From contig NW_006889859.1 of the NCBI RefSeq assembly GCF_000231115.1, forward strand, positions 4,014-34,676: a stretch of DNA of 30,663 nt. Direction: 5' to 3'. This document shows, in pieces, positions 17,196 through 26,157 of this stretch. A program made the position numbers and the translations under genes. The notes under the pieces were generated by a model. It saw nothing but the letters and a program-made list of their open reading frames with translations, had not been told where the DNA came from and searched no databases. Position 1 is the first letter of the stretch; the number at the start of each line of letters is the position of its first letter. The DNA comes from Vittaforma corneae ATCC 50505. Taxonomy: Eukaryota > Microsporidia > Nosematidae.

Positions 17196-19223
17196 ATGAA
17201 TCTCGGAATTGACATAGGATCCATTAAGACTGTCATATACAGCACAAACGGCAATGGCATAGCAATTGAAGACGAATTCGGAAAAAAGGAGATAAAAACT
17301 GTCATCGAGAGGACTAGTCCGATTCGCACATTCGGCAACGGCGTGTGCGGAGATTCAGTAAACAATCTCGCACGGAGGAAAAGACACTTCTTTGGCAATA
17401 TACTAGTGCCAGAGAACCAAGAGAATCTTCTTATGTTTCTAAATTACCTCGATAGGACCATTAGACTCAAAAACGAATACAAAAATGCTTGTCTTACGAT
17501 CCCTGAGTATTTTGACGAAGAGCAGAAGAGAGTTCTAAGGTCTGTCGTTGAGATCAGTAATTTGGACGTGTGCTCATTTATGACCCATCTTACTAGCGTG
17601 GCTGCATGTGCTGCACTCAGGAATCTTCAGATTGCTCAGGATTTTATGATTATTGATTGTGGATATTCAAAGACATCTGTTGGGCTCTTTAAGTTTGTAG
17701 ATAACAGGTTGATGCCTGTTAAAAGATGGTGCATTAGAAGAGGTGCCACCGATTTTGACGAGGCTGTATTTTCTATTCTAATACGGAACTACAATCTTCC
17801 TAACAATGAGGTTTCAAGAGAAAAGATTTTCAAAGAGGTTAACACAATCAAAAAAGGATTGAACACTTTGGAAACAGTAAGCACCCGCATAATTTCTGAG
17901 GACTACCAGCTAGTGAACATGGAAATCAGCAGATCTGAGTATCTCAGCGCCCTTGAATCTACCCTTGAAGAGTTAAAAGCTTTCTTTTCAATGATCAAGG
18001 AGGAGTCAAAGTTCGACGGATATGTTGAAGTTGTGGGAAACAATTCCAACAATGCATACATACAGGAGATTCTCAGCACGCTCTCCTACAACACAACTCT
18101 CAACACATCCGAGTCGGCCTCTCTTGGCGCCTGTCTCGCCCTGGCGGTTAATTCAAGAAAAATGCAATTTAGAGTTGATGAGATCCTGGGCAGTGACATA
18201 TTTGTAAAGATAGATGGGGAGGATGTAAAACCCACTCTTGTATTTTCCCATAACTCGCCACTAACTTTTGAGAATGTTAAAATCAGATATAATAGAAAAT
18301 CCAGCTTCAATATTGAAGTATTTGAAAATGAAAAAAAGATTGGATTGATCAAAATAACTAAGAAAGAGACTGAGGCGCCCGAGACGGTTGTTGTTTCTGC
18401 CAGGATTACCCCATTTATGACATTTGAGGTTAGCTCTGTCGCTGTTAGATCTGAGAATAGCCAGGGCTCTTCACCTGACAGTCCTCAAAATCTTCTATTT
18501 GAGTTTGAATCATTTGGGCTGAGCGAGAAGGTGCTGAACGAGATGAAAGAGATGGATCAAGAATTCAGCAAGACTGAGAATGAAAAGAAGAGTGTCGAGC
18601 TGATGCGTAATCATCTTGAAAATTTCCTAGACTCATTCGACAGCTCTATAAATAGGGTGTTTCCAGGGCTTATTACAGCCGAGGACAGTAAAAAGATAGA
18701 TGCCATAAGAGACTCCTTTTTTGAGTCTCAGCCTGTCACTTCGAGCATTAAGGAGGAGGAAGATCTGAAAAGCAGCATTATTTCTTCTCTTGACTTTATC
18801 AGCGACAAATTAAAGGCAGTCGAAGACAATGTTCGATCGGAGGGTTCAGAAATCCTGAAGAAGTTTGATTCAGAAATATCAAAATATTTAACATTCAGCA
18901 CCTCGGCTCTCCGATCGTTGCACAATTCAATATACTGTCTTAGGGGATACCTGTCTACTCTCAAGCTTGATATTGAAAATGCGCAGTCCTTTGATAGAAA
19001 TGTATTTGAGAAACTAAAGGCCGATGTTCAAAAGAACATTGAGAAGGCTATGGACGAAGAGGACAAGGAAAGGAAGAAAAAAGAGGAGGAGAAGAAGTCT
19101 GCTAAAGCAAGTGGCTCGTCAAGCGATGGCTCGTCTAATGATCCGGAAAAAAGTAGTCGCGATGAGTGTCAAAAGGAGAATGACTCACATGTCTGCGAAG
19201 ACAAAGATAGGAAAGGATTATAA
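17196..19223 (+). CDS. Hsp110/Sse1-type Hsp70-family chaperone
   Basis: A 675-residue Hsp70-superfamily protein of the Hsp110 type, which acts as nucleotide exchange factor for Hsp70 in the cytosol. The actin-like ATPase domain shows NLGIDIGSIKTVI at 2-14 (phosphate 1), MIIDCGYSKTSVGLF at 151-165 (phosphate 2, in the Hsp110 form rather than the GGGT of Hsp70), VEVVGNNSNNAYIQEIL (adenosine region) and LNTSESASLGACLALA. A diverged substrate-binding beta domain and a helical lid follow (about 460-620). The tail is a Lys/Glu/Ser-rich disordered end. There is no signal peptide and no ER-retention motif, so a cytosolic location fits. The departure from the canonical Hsp70 motifs is what separates it from the ER or mitosomal Hsp70s. 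Confidence 0.85.
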   Translation: MNLGIDIGSIKTVIYSTNGNGIAIEDEFGKKEIKTVIERTSPIRTFGNGVCGDSVNNLARRKRHFFGNILVPENQENLLMFLNYLDRTIRLKNEYKNACLTIPEYFDEEQKRVLRSVVEISNLDVCSFMTHLTSVAACAALRNLQIAQDFMIIDCGYSKTSVGLFKFVDNRLMPVKRWCIRRGATDFDEAVFSILIRNYNLPNNEVSREKIFKEVNTIKKGLNTLETVSTRIISEDYQLVNMEISRSEYLSALESTLEELKAFFSMIKEESKFDGYVEVVGNNSNNAYIQEILSTLSYNTTLNTSESASLGACLALAVNSRKMQFRVDEILGSDIFVKIDGEDVKPTLVFSHNSPLTFENVKIRYNRKSSFNIEVFENEKKIGLIKITKKETEAPETVVVSARITPFMTFEVSSVAVRSENSQGSSPDSPQNLLFEFESFGLSEKVLNEMKEMDQEFSKTENEKKSVELMRNHLENFLDSFDSSINRVFPGLITAEDSKKIDAIRDSFFESQPVTSSIKEEEDLKSSIISSLDFISDKLKAVEDNVRSEGSEILKKFDSEISKYLTFSTSALRSLHNSIYCLRGYLSTLKLDIENAQSFDRNVFEKLKADVQKNIEKAMDEEDKERKKKEEEKKSAKASGSSSDGSSNDPEKSSRDECQKENDSHVCEDKDRKGL

Positions 19224-19395
19224 ATTAGGATTTAGCTATTAAATATCTTTGTTTTAAGAAAATCTTTGCGGTAAAGTGCATTTGTAGTTTTTTATATGCA
19301 GCTGAGAGATGTACAGTATTCATATAGTATAAATCCTAGTTTTATTCTTGATTGACTTTTTACGATTTCTCCTTTATATCTCCTTTTAACTATTT

Positions 19396-19419
19396 AAAAA
19401 AAATTGAATCCATCCCCTC
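19396..19419 (+). promoter_or_regulatory. A-tract AATT plus CCCC motif before the 19420 gene
   Basis: AAAAAAAATT at 19396-19405 is followed by CCCC at 19414-19417, and then by the ATG at 19420. This is the same layout as before the kinase and Hsp110 genes. Confidence 0.5.
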
Positions 19420-20244
19420 ATGAAGTTAGCGTTTAACGTGAAATCAGCCTTGCTGGCATTATCGTCATATAACTTACTAGGACAAGTCGGAGCAACATCC
19501 GGAGATGATACAACTACGGTTGTGAATCTACTGAATTCTCTAAGCGGAAATGTTAAAAAGCTGGAAGAGGAGTCAGCCAAGGCAAGTGCAGGAAGTGTCA
19601 ATGAAGAAGAGAAGGCAAAAATAGACACCAGTATGAATGCTTTAGTTGAAACTTGTGCCAACGAGTTAGTGAAGCTTGTCAGAAGCACGCTTAAGTTAAG
19701 CTATAAACCAGACATGAAAGATGACGAACTCAAAAAGCATATTTTGACGCAGCCTGGACTGCTGGAGTTAAAGAACTTTTTACAGAATGCAGTTAAAGAA
19801 GGCCAGGGGCGTATAAGCGAATTATTTAACGTTTTAAAAGAAATTCTCCTCAGCGATCCAGTTGCAAAGCCGGAGTCAAAAGATCTTATTGCTGTTCTTT
19901 TCGATAAGAACGTTTTCAGCGACGGCTCTATTGCGGTTTTCACTGAAATTAAAGAAAAGAAGGAAAACTATACTATAGACACATTTACTCAACAGTGTGT
20001 GCCTGTTGTTGATGATCTCCACAAGTTGATTGAGAAGTCAGAGAAAACAGGCGCAGGAGGTCTCAAAGAAGAGCTCGACGACCAGGTCAGTAGTGCCAAA
20101 ACAACACTTTACATTTACATTGGTTTGAATATCGTTCTTCTATTGGTTGCCATTTTACTTGGATACTCAATTTTCAAAAGAAATAAAGGTGACGAGTATG
20201 CAGAGGAGACTACATCGCCAAGAGTGTCGACACCGGCAGCTTAA
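19420..20244 (+). CDS. Predicted type I membrane protein, unknown function
   Basis: A 274-residue protein which I do not recognise. Residues 1 to about 25 resemble a signal peptide (MKLAFNVKSALLALSSYNLL, likely cut near VGA). About 200 residues of predicted helical, charged lumenal or external sequence follow, with only two cysteines there. One strong membrane segment (TLYIYIGLNIVLLLVAILLG) lies near residue 230, and the protein ends with a basic then acidic tail (KRNKGDEYAEETTSPRVSTPAA). This topology suits a surface or secretory-pathway protein. The start is supported by an A-tract and CCCC motif. It is the last gene of a plus-strand run and faces two other predicted single-pass proteins on the minus strand. 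It is probably specific to microsporidia; no family is visible. Confidence 0.7.
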   Translation: MKLAFNVKSALLALSSYNLLGQVGATSGDDTTTVVNLLNSLSGNVKKLEEESAKASAGSVNEEEKAKIDTSMNALVETCANELVKLVRSTLKLSYKPDMKDDELKKHILTQPGLLELKNFLQNAVKEGQGRISELFNVLKEILLSDPVAKPESKDLIAVLFDKNVFSDGSIAVFTEIKEKKENYTIDTFTQQCVPVVDDLHKLIEKSEKTGAGGLKEELDDQVSSAKTTLYIYIGLNIVLLLVAILLGYSIFKRNKGDEYAEETTSPRVSTPAA

Positions 20245-20417
20245 ATAAGCAATAAATTACCTTAGGACCCATTTGGCCATTGCTCTATTGATACTCTATC
20301 TATATAACTAGATATTCAAAACAATAGTTAAATTTACACAGCGACTCCATTGTTTAACATAGCCGAAGTAGCCATATAGCTTTTAACACAAGCCAGCTAG
20401 TACAGAGGTCTTTATTT

Positions 20418-20831
20418 TTAAATTTTATCGTTATTTTCACGAACAGTATCAATATTATTCAGCTTCATTCTTATCCTCACTACTTCTTGCATCATTCTTG
20501 TCGTTGTGGATATCACCAATGCAAATAGCAGGATCATTATTCCTAGCAGTACTATCTTTGTTTGGACATCAACACTGTAGATAAATGGCATTTTTGGATA
20601 TGAGTGTCTGTGTTTAAAGTTTTCCTGAGGAGGACTAGCCACTATTTCAGGAATAAATACCTCTGGACTATTGACTGTCTTGACTTGATGATCCATTCCT
20701 GCAAGGTCGTGTTTTTTATCAAGCGAGGGTTTCTTGATGCCATGTTCTTCGTTAAAGCCATCCACCAGCAGGGCGGCAGGCTCAACAAAGTCAACCATAC
20801 ATTTAGCAATGCTAAGAAGCACCAAAAGCAT
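20418..20831 (-). CDS. Predicted secreted/membrane protein (137 aa), unknown
   Basis: A 137-residue protein of unknown family. The N-terminus (MLLVLLSIAKCMVDFVEPAA) looks like a short signal peptide. The middle is hydrophilic and His/Lys-rich. A clear membrane segment (KIVLLGIMILLFALVISTTT) lies near residues 91-110, followed by a basic tail (RMMQEVVRIRMKLNN). A type I topology is likely. There is no CCC motif directly before the ATG, so the start is less secure than elsewhere; no other ATG would keep the signal-like N-terminus. It is the last member of the minus-strand run and its 3' end faces the 19420-20244 gene. Confidence 0.5.
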   Translation of the reverse strand: MLLVLLSIAKCMVDFVEPAALLVDGFNEEHGIKKPSLDKKHDLAGMDHQVKTVNSPEVFIPEIVASPPQENFKHRHSYPKMPFIYSVDVQTKIVLLGIMILLFALVISTTTRMMQEVVRIRMKLNNIDTVRENNDKI

Positions 20832-21066
20832 CTATGTTGTGTCTCGGATTTATTTTAGATTTCAATTGAGACTGTTTCAGAAATTTATTTTGATATAAAG
20901 ATGCAATGGGATGTTTATACAATACGCATGCAAGATATTGCTGGCTAGATTTTAAAGCTATGCTATTCACATCTTTTTACTGCAGCTATATATTACGTTG
21001 AAGCATTCCCAAACATTAAATGCTAAAAAGACTACAAGTGGATGTGTTTTAAATATTAATTTAGAT

Positions 21067-21432
21067 TTAATTAACCTTTAAGAGATTTTGGAGCAGCGAT
21101 GATGATACTTCTGGATTACCGCTGTGAGATACCAATTCGGCACCTTTAGGACTCTGGCCAGAGCTCTGGCCTGGGTTGTTTTCTGGTGCCTCAGATGCTG
21201 AGCTACCTGCTTGCTGAGATATATTTGATGCTTGCGCTTGATTTTCAGATTTCTGCTGTGCCAGTTCGTTAGACTCCATTGGACTGCCATTTATGTTTTC
21301 AAGATTTAGGCTTGAGATATTACCGAGCTTCTTTTCTACCTCGCTGGTTATTTCAGGGAATTTTACGTACAAGACAAACAACGTAGAAAGTTGCAGAAGA
21401 ATAATAACAATAAGTAGAAGTGTTTTGAACAT
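21067..21432 (-). CDS. Small signal-anchored or secreted protein (121 aa), unknown
   Basis: A 121-residue protein with an N-terminal hydrophobic segment (MFKTLLLIVIILLQLSTLFV). A short charged stretch follows, then a long Ser/Gln/Asn/Gly/Pro low-complexity region (about 50-110) with repeated Gln-Ala-Ser and Gly-Gln-Ser turns. No cysteine or catalytic motif is visible. It could be a secreted protein or one anchored by its N-terminus. The start context is weak (CTGCCG 12 bases upstream of ATG). I do not recognise a family. Confidence 0.5.
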   Translation of the reverse strand: MFKTLLLIVIILLQLSTLFVLYVKFPEITSEVEKKLGNISSLNLENINGSPMESNELAQQKSENQAQASNISQQAGSSASEAPENNPGQSSGQSPKGAELVSHSGNPEVSSSLLQNLLKVN

Positions 21433-21679
21433 TATTATTACGGCAGTGTTTTATTATATTTTCGACGTGAAACGTGTTTCACAAAAAGCTAGTCAATCAG
21501 GAGTGCTTTGCTAAAGCTGAGTTATACTATACGATTTTACTCAGTCATGAGGATTGCCTATTTAAAAATAGCCAGAATATTGCACTTTAGTAAAACCACT
21601 CCAACGGGCTTGACTTATAAATCTTCTTCAACTCCAAGGATTTGCCACATACAGCTTTCGTTTATGGTACATCCTTTAA

Positions 21680-22180
21680 TCACAACTTCAATCTAATCTT
21701 GTCGATCAATATAGCAATGCATACGCATATAAAAACAGTAAATGCCAATATTAGTCTTCTGTACTCTCCTTCCTCCTTTTTTAGGTTACTTTCAAGCCTC
21801 TTTCTGGTTTCAGCTATGACCTTATCCAGCTCGTCCGTTGAAAAATCCAAGCTGGCCAGTTTAAGGGTACTTTTATCTAAGATTTTCTGGTTTAGATCTG
21901 CATACTCTAGTTGCCTATTGAGTAGTTTGAGTGTCTCCAGCCCTTCCCGTTCCTCAGGGTCTTCTTTTGCCGGCAACTCCCTGTTGCTTCGTACAATCTC
22001 TAATAAACGAGAGCGCCAAGCTTTAATTTTCTTCAAAGTTTCTGGATTCACCCCGTCCATGTCATACATATTCTTCTCAAACAGCGTAATCTTAGACTGC
22101 ATCTCGCTTACAAACTGTTTCATCTCCTCCTGAGACTTTATTTCCGGGCTTTCTAACTTCTTCTCGATGATGCTGTCCAT
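21680..22180 (-). CDS. Sec20-like tail-anchored SNARE
   Basis: A 166-residue, largely coiled-coil protein ending in a single membrane helix (LILAFTVFICVCIAILIDKI) and four more residues, so it is tail-anchored. The heptad-rich stretch before it (LNQKILDKSTLKLASLDFST and on to YRRL) resembles the SNARE-like region of Sec20/BNIP1, where a Ser/Thr-rich core precedes RxLxxxxxx-D/E. Sec20 acts with Ufe1 and Use1 in Golgi-to-ER retrograde fusion. Use1 or another divergent Q-SNARE is possible. I chose the ATG at 22180 because CCC lies directly before it; an in-frame ATG two codons upstream is also possible. The TTG further upstream is not a start. Confidence 0.5.
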   Translation of the reverse strand: MDSIIEKKLESPEIKSQEEMKQFVSEMQSKITLFEKNMYDMDGVNPETLKKIKAWRSRLLEIVRSNRELPAKEDPEEREGLETLKLLNRQLEYADLNQKILDKSTLKLASLDFSTDELDKVIAETRKRLESNLKKEEGEYRRLILAFTVFICVCIAILIDKIRLKL

Positions 22181-22354
22181 GGGCATAAACAATCACCACG
22201 AACATAACCCATTTCAATAAATTATCTATCCGTGAAATTAGATTTTTACGTGGCTGTGTTTGGTAGAGCCATCGGCTAATTAAAATAAACATCAAAACAC
22301 CATCTGATAAGCTCGTGCGCTGCGATCTATTGCAAGCAGATTTCACAAATATAT

Positions 22355-22771
22355 TTACTTTATATCCTCGAACACATAACTTATCGGAAGAGTATAGCAA
22401 ATCATTCCTTGGTCATTTGGTGGAAACGTCTCCAAGACAATGCTGACATCAGACTCTGAAAGCCCATTAGGCCCTGTAGAGAGTATTCTTTTAAATTCTG
22501 ATGCTTTGATGTATCCTGTCTCGTCAGGGTCATAAAACCTAAAGGCCTCCTCGATCTTTTCTTTACTCAATCCATGTACTTGGGCCTTGTATATAAAATC
22601 AACAAATTCTTCGAGAGGAATGTGGCTTTTGGTGCAGCAATCTCCAAAGCTATCTTCCACGACATATCCAGCACTCCTAAGCGCCTTCACAATGTTTATC
22701 TGTGGCATTAGGTTAGATTCGTCGCAAAACAGAGCAAAGATCTTTTCAAAATCACCTCTTAGCCTTTCCAT
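22355..22771 (-). CDS. EF-hand protein, calmodulin/myosin light chain-like
   Basis: A 138-residue protein with the two-lobe layout of the calmodulin superfamily. One EF-hand is canonical: FRFYDPDETGYIKASEFKRI, loop residues 81-92 with Asp, Asp, Thr and Glu at positions 1, 3, 5 and 12. The others have lost their calcium ligands (N-lobe FALFCDESNLMPQINIVKAL; last one PPNDQGMICYTLPISYVF). One competent EF-hand with degenerate neighbours is more like a myosin essential light chain than calmodulin or centrin; I infer an IQ-motif-binding light chain, but the partner is not visible. The start ATG is directly preceded by CCC and an AAAAAT tract, strongly supporting it. Confidence 0.75.
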   Translation of the reverse strand: MERLRGDFEKIFALFCDESNLMPQINIVKALRSAGYVVEDSFGDCCTKSHIPLEEFVDFIYKAQVHGLSKEKIEEAFRFYDPDETGYIKASEFKRILSTGPNGLSESDVSIVLETFPPNDQGMICYTLPISYVFEDIK

Positions 22772-22791
22772 GGGTAAGGAGATAAAAATCT
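22772..22791 (-). promoter_or_regulatory. AAATTT-like plus CCC motif before the EF-hand gene
   Basis: On the minus strand AGATTTTTATC is followed by TCCTTACCC, which abuts the ATG at 22771. It has the same composition and spacing as the motif before other genes here. Confidence 0.45.
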
Positions 22792-22965
22792 AAGAAAGAT
22801 TACATAAAATCAGATGATCTTTGGCAATATTTAATTATCAATCTTATGTGCAAGAGTTTAAAAACCACAGATTTGCCAACCTTCTTGAACAATATCGTAT
22901 AGATGGAACATACTGGATACATTAAAGCTTTATAAAACAAGAGGTGCCATAAGTGATTCACTAAT

Positions 22966-24507
22966 TTATAGATTTTCCTCCTCACCCTCGAAGTACGTAA
23001 CAATAATATCATAGGCCTGTCTGGCTATAACACTACTGGTTGTGGGATTTTGCAACTCCTCGATCTCATCTATAAACTTAGTATCAATCAATATTTGGAT
23101 TACAGGGTTTATTCCGTATTTCTGTTTGATTTTCTCGCCAGCTTCAAGGGAACAGCGGACACAGTCCAAAATCTTGGACTGAGATTCAGGAAGATTTCCA
23201 ACAGCCTTTAGGTAATTCTGAAGCGCCTGCAATGCACCCATGTCCAATAGCTTTTGCAGGTATTGCGGATTCGCCTTACAGAAATATAGCATATTAAACA
23301 GCGCAATTCCTGCTTCCTTTTTGATGAAAAGATCGTGCTTGTTGACAGAGTCAATAACCAGTCCAACCAAGTCACCCTCGAGCACATAGACAATTTGTGT
23401 TGCTGATCCTGCTGTAACATTTGAGAGGAGCCAGCAGATCTCCTTTCGTATTCTTGGCAGCTTCTTGTTGTCATACAAATAAAATATTGGATGGAAAAAC
23501 TGCAAGAATCCCATGCTAATAACCGCATTGGTCTGTTCTTCAGTGCCAGTAACGATATTTCCAAGGGTTCTTACGATTGGGCAAATAGCAGAAGCGCCAA
23601 TTTTAGACAGTTTATTGTCGCTATCAGGCTTCTGGAGAGCTCCACAAAAGTTACTCAGAAGATCAAACATCCTTTTCATAGCTGACGACTTGAGAATGGA
23701 GTCAGTCATTTCGGATGATGCATCAGCAAGATATGACAAGCACCAGAAGGCATCTGAAACTAAATCTTGATCATTGATCTGTATTACCTTCTCAATAACG
23801 AAAAATGATTTCTGCATATTTTCCAGCGTTGGGGCTGGATATCTGCCTCTGTTAAGATTTGAAACAAGCCATACCAGATTTCTCAAAATCTTAATATTGC
23901 CGCTGGTGTTTATATATTTGAGAATCAAATCAGCCACCTTTTGAAGAGCGCCTGCTTCGAGAATAATGTCTCTGAGCGCCTCGCTGTCACCTGAAATATT
24001 GGCCAACGCCCAGACACTTTGATCAAGTATTCCTTCGTCGTCTTCGGATATCATTTTTACAAGAAGTGGAACGGCGCCTACATTTACAACGTATTTCGTC
24101 TGTTCTGAGTTTCCCGAGGCAATATTTGTGATAACCCATGCAGCCTCGAATCTGCATTTTGAAGAAAGAGGATTGTCACCGAACTGAGTATAAAAGTTCT
24201 TGTCTAGGAGTTCAACAAACCTAGGCACAATTCCAGAAACGACTATATCCTGGATGGGTGGGTTCACATCAATGCTTAGTCGTGTTCTGCAATCGTATGT
24301 TCCTCCATAAATATCCTCCAAGTTGTTTGAAAATAGCAAGCTTTTTGTGGCTTCAAACGTATTGCTTGACTGTGCCTCTCTGGTTGAGACACGCTTCTTG
24401 TTCAGCAGTTCCTCGGTCCTCTGTCTTCTCAGTTCGACCTGTTGCTCCTCTCTCCTTCTTCTCTGGTTTGCGGGGTCTTTTTGCTTTGAGACTGGATTCG
24501 CACACAT
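22966..24507 (-). CDS. SRP1: Importin subunit alpha (karyopherin alpha)
   Basis: A 513-residue importin alpha, the adaptor that binds classical nuclear localisation signals and pairs with importin beta. An N-terminal importin-beta-binding region is rich in Arg/Lys (KDPANQRRRREEQQVELRRQ). About ten armadillo repeats follow, with the conserved Trp and Asn ladder that holds the NLS: AAWVITNIASGNSEQTKYVV, SVWALANISGDSE, LVWLVSNLNRG, AFWCLSYLADAS, VRTLGNIVTGTEEQTNAVIS, ICWLLSNVTAGSATQIVYVL. It ends with an acidic EGEEENL tail like other family members. The ATG at 24507 follows CTGCCCATC and gives a normal N-terminus; upstream in-frame ATGs at 24528 and 24591 would add atypical hydrophobic residues. 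Confidence 0.93.
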   Translation of the reverse strand: MCANPVSKQKDPANQRRRREEQQVELRRQRTEELLNKKRVSTREAQSSNTFEATKSLLFSNNLEDIYGGTYDCRTRLSIDVNPPIQDIVVSGIVPRFVELLDKNFYTQFGDNPLSSKCRFEAAWVITNIASGNSEQTKYVVNVGAVPLLVKMISEDDEGILDQSVWALANISGDSEALRDIILEAGALQKVADLILKYINTSGNIKILRNLVWLVSNLNRGRYPAPTLENMQKSFFVIEKVIQINDQDLVSDAFWCLSYLADASSEMTDSILKSSAMKRMFDLLSNFCGALQKPDSDNKLSKIGASAICPIVRTLGNIVTGTEEQTNAVISMGFLQFFHPIFYLYDNKKLPRIRKEICWLLSNVTAGSATQIVYVLEGDLVGLVIDSVNKHDLFIKKEAGIALFNMLYFCKANPQYLQKLLDMGALQALQNYLKAVGNLPESQSKILDCVRCSLEAGEKIKQKYGINPVIQILIDTKFIDEIEELQNPTTSSVIARQAYDIIVTYFEGEEENL

Positions 24508-24739
24508 GATGGGCAGACAAAAGCTCATTTTAATAAAGATAGTAAAGCCATGCAGGAAGAAGTAAAAGCACCCTAAAGATGTGACAGGCATGCATGCACT
24601 ATAAATTAACCCATGCCCTTATCGCATATTGTAAAACTAAAATACTTCTTCAATTCAACAAGCATCTTGTATCGGCTAAAGTATTTAATAAACCAAAATA
24701 TGAATCTGGGCGTATATTAGACGGCTTTACTTGTGTTCA

Positions 24740-25645
24740 TCACAGAAAATAATCTGGGATCTTTGATACTGCGTAGTCATCTGGCCTCTCGGGAGAAGGA
24801 TCGAACTGTGTAAAGTCATAGTGGCCCTTTTCGTCCATTTCCATAAGAGAAGCAAAGTTGCCGCATCTATAGCAGTAATTAGGTGCACTGAATATTGTCA
24901 CGCACTCTTTATCGTGATTCCAGGAGTATCCATCATTTACCAATTGATGTGCACGGCATATAAGTCTGAGGTTGTTTCTTTTGTTGAATGCTTCAGTTAT
25001 ATCAGGCCCAAATGTGAATCCCGCACCTCTTGGAGAGACTCCCCACCCATGGCTCTCCTCTGGATCAGACCAGAGCAGATCACACATCATTCCCTCGTGA
25101 GGTATCTCGATTTTTCTATCAAAATTCTTCAGTTCATCTACTGTGCTGAAAGAAGGACTCAATCCACCATGGCAGCAGAAGGTATCATTATTTACAATGG
25201 CTGCAATCGGTAGATAGTCAAACATGTCTGTAAATGTCTTCCAAACATTGTTGTTTCCGTACTTTCTAAAGCACTCATCGAAGAATCCGTAGACCTGTGT
25301 TATCTGCCTGCTTTCATGGTTGCCTCTGAGAAGCCATATTCTGTCTGGAAACTTTATTTTCAAGCACAAGAGGAAGGAAAGCGTTTCCACAGAGTGGTAT
25401 CCCCTGTCCACATAGTCTCCCATGAACAGATAGCTTGTGTAGGGTGGCATTCCGCCTATTTTGAACAGTTCGAATAAGTCGTGCAGTTGGCCATGGATGT
25501 CTCCACAGATAGTGACGGGCGACGGCACTGAAACGACATTTTCTTCCTTTGAAAAGATGTCTATGGCCAGATTACAGATTATTTGGACCTCCTCTTCGGT
25601 TGGCTGGATGCATTTGCTGAGTCTAAGTAGAATTTCTTCAATCAT
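24740..25645 (-). CDS. Serine/threonine phosphatase PP2A catalytic subunit
   Basis: A 301-residue PPP-family phosphatase. The metal and catalytic motifs are intact: GDIHG at 48-52, GDYVDRG at 76-82, RGNHES at 107-112, then [35 protein letters not shown] and [12 protein letters not shown]. The YRCGN form and C-terminal DYFL, the tail that is carboxymethylated in PP2A, distinguish it from PP1, PP4 and PP6. It works with scaffold A and regulatory B subunits. The length is normal for the family (about 309). The start is the ATG at 25645, nine bases after GCCC; a GTG three codons upstream is not used. It is transcribed divergently from the ABC transporter gene. Confidence 0.95.
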   Translation of the reverse strand: MIEEILLRLSKCIQPTEEEVQIICNLAIDIFSKEENVVSVPSPVTICGDIHGQLHDLFELFKIGGMPPYTSYLFMGDYVDRGYHSVETLSFLLCLKIKFPDRIWLLRGNHESRQITQVYGFFDECFRKYGNNNVWKTFTDMFDYLPIAAIVNNDTFCCHGGLSPSFSTVDELKNFDRKIEIPHEGMMCDLLWSDPEESHGWGVSPRGAGFTFGPDITEAFNKRNNLRLICRAHQLVNDGYSWNHDKECVTIFSAPNYCYRCGNFASLMEMDEKGHYDFTQFDPSPERPDDYAVSKIPDYFL

Positions 25646-26157
25646 GAAGGGCACGAGAAACTAGCAAAAGTGCTATAAATAAAATCTAGCAGTGAAAAGT
25701 CGACCTATGCAAATGATATTTGATTTAGAAATGAAGTACAAAGGTAAGTGAAGATGTCCAAGTGAGGCTTGCATATCTATAAGCATAGCTATTCCATGAA
25801 GGGAACAGGCAGCAACAGACGATTATTAATGTAAATAGCCTTTGAAGTTTGTGTAGTGCTATGGAGGAAAAGCCCCCATCTGCAAATGCAATGTAGTATT
25901 AGCAATGCTTGTTTAAGTAGCCAAGATTTCTAATTGCGAAATTCTAATTGCTGGTAACTGATCTATTTTACTGATGTAAAAAGTGATTCCACGCCAGAAC
26001 GTAGCATTCTGCATGCTAGTACTTTCTTTTTTAATAGCTGGCCTCGCCATGCACACCAAGGGATGCTTGCAGATGAAATACCATGGGTTTGTTTGGCTCC
26101 TTTTATTTTCAGTTTACAAAGATATTCGTAAAATTTTATACTGCCCTTTAAATAAAC
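25646..26157. other. Divergent intergenic region, 512 bases, no gene recognised
   Basis: This gap separates the divergent PP2A and ABC transporter genes and must hold both promoters. A 97-codon plus-strand frame at 25983-26273 starts with GTG, overlaps the ABC gene and reads as noise. I see no tRNA or clear structured RNA. CTGCCCTTTAAATAAAC directly precedes the ABC ATG at 26158. Confidence 0.5.

Noticed and set aside
25741..25750. AGGTAAGTG, a perfect-looking 5' splice site
   Set aside because: It lies in a non-coding divergent gap with no exon or branch-point partner; no gene here needs an intron.
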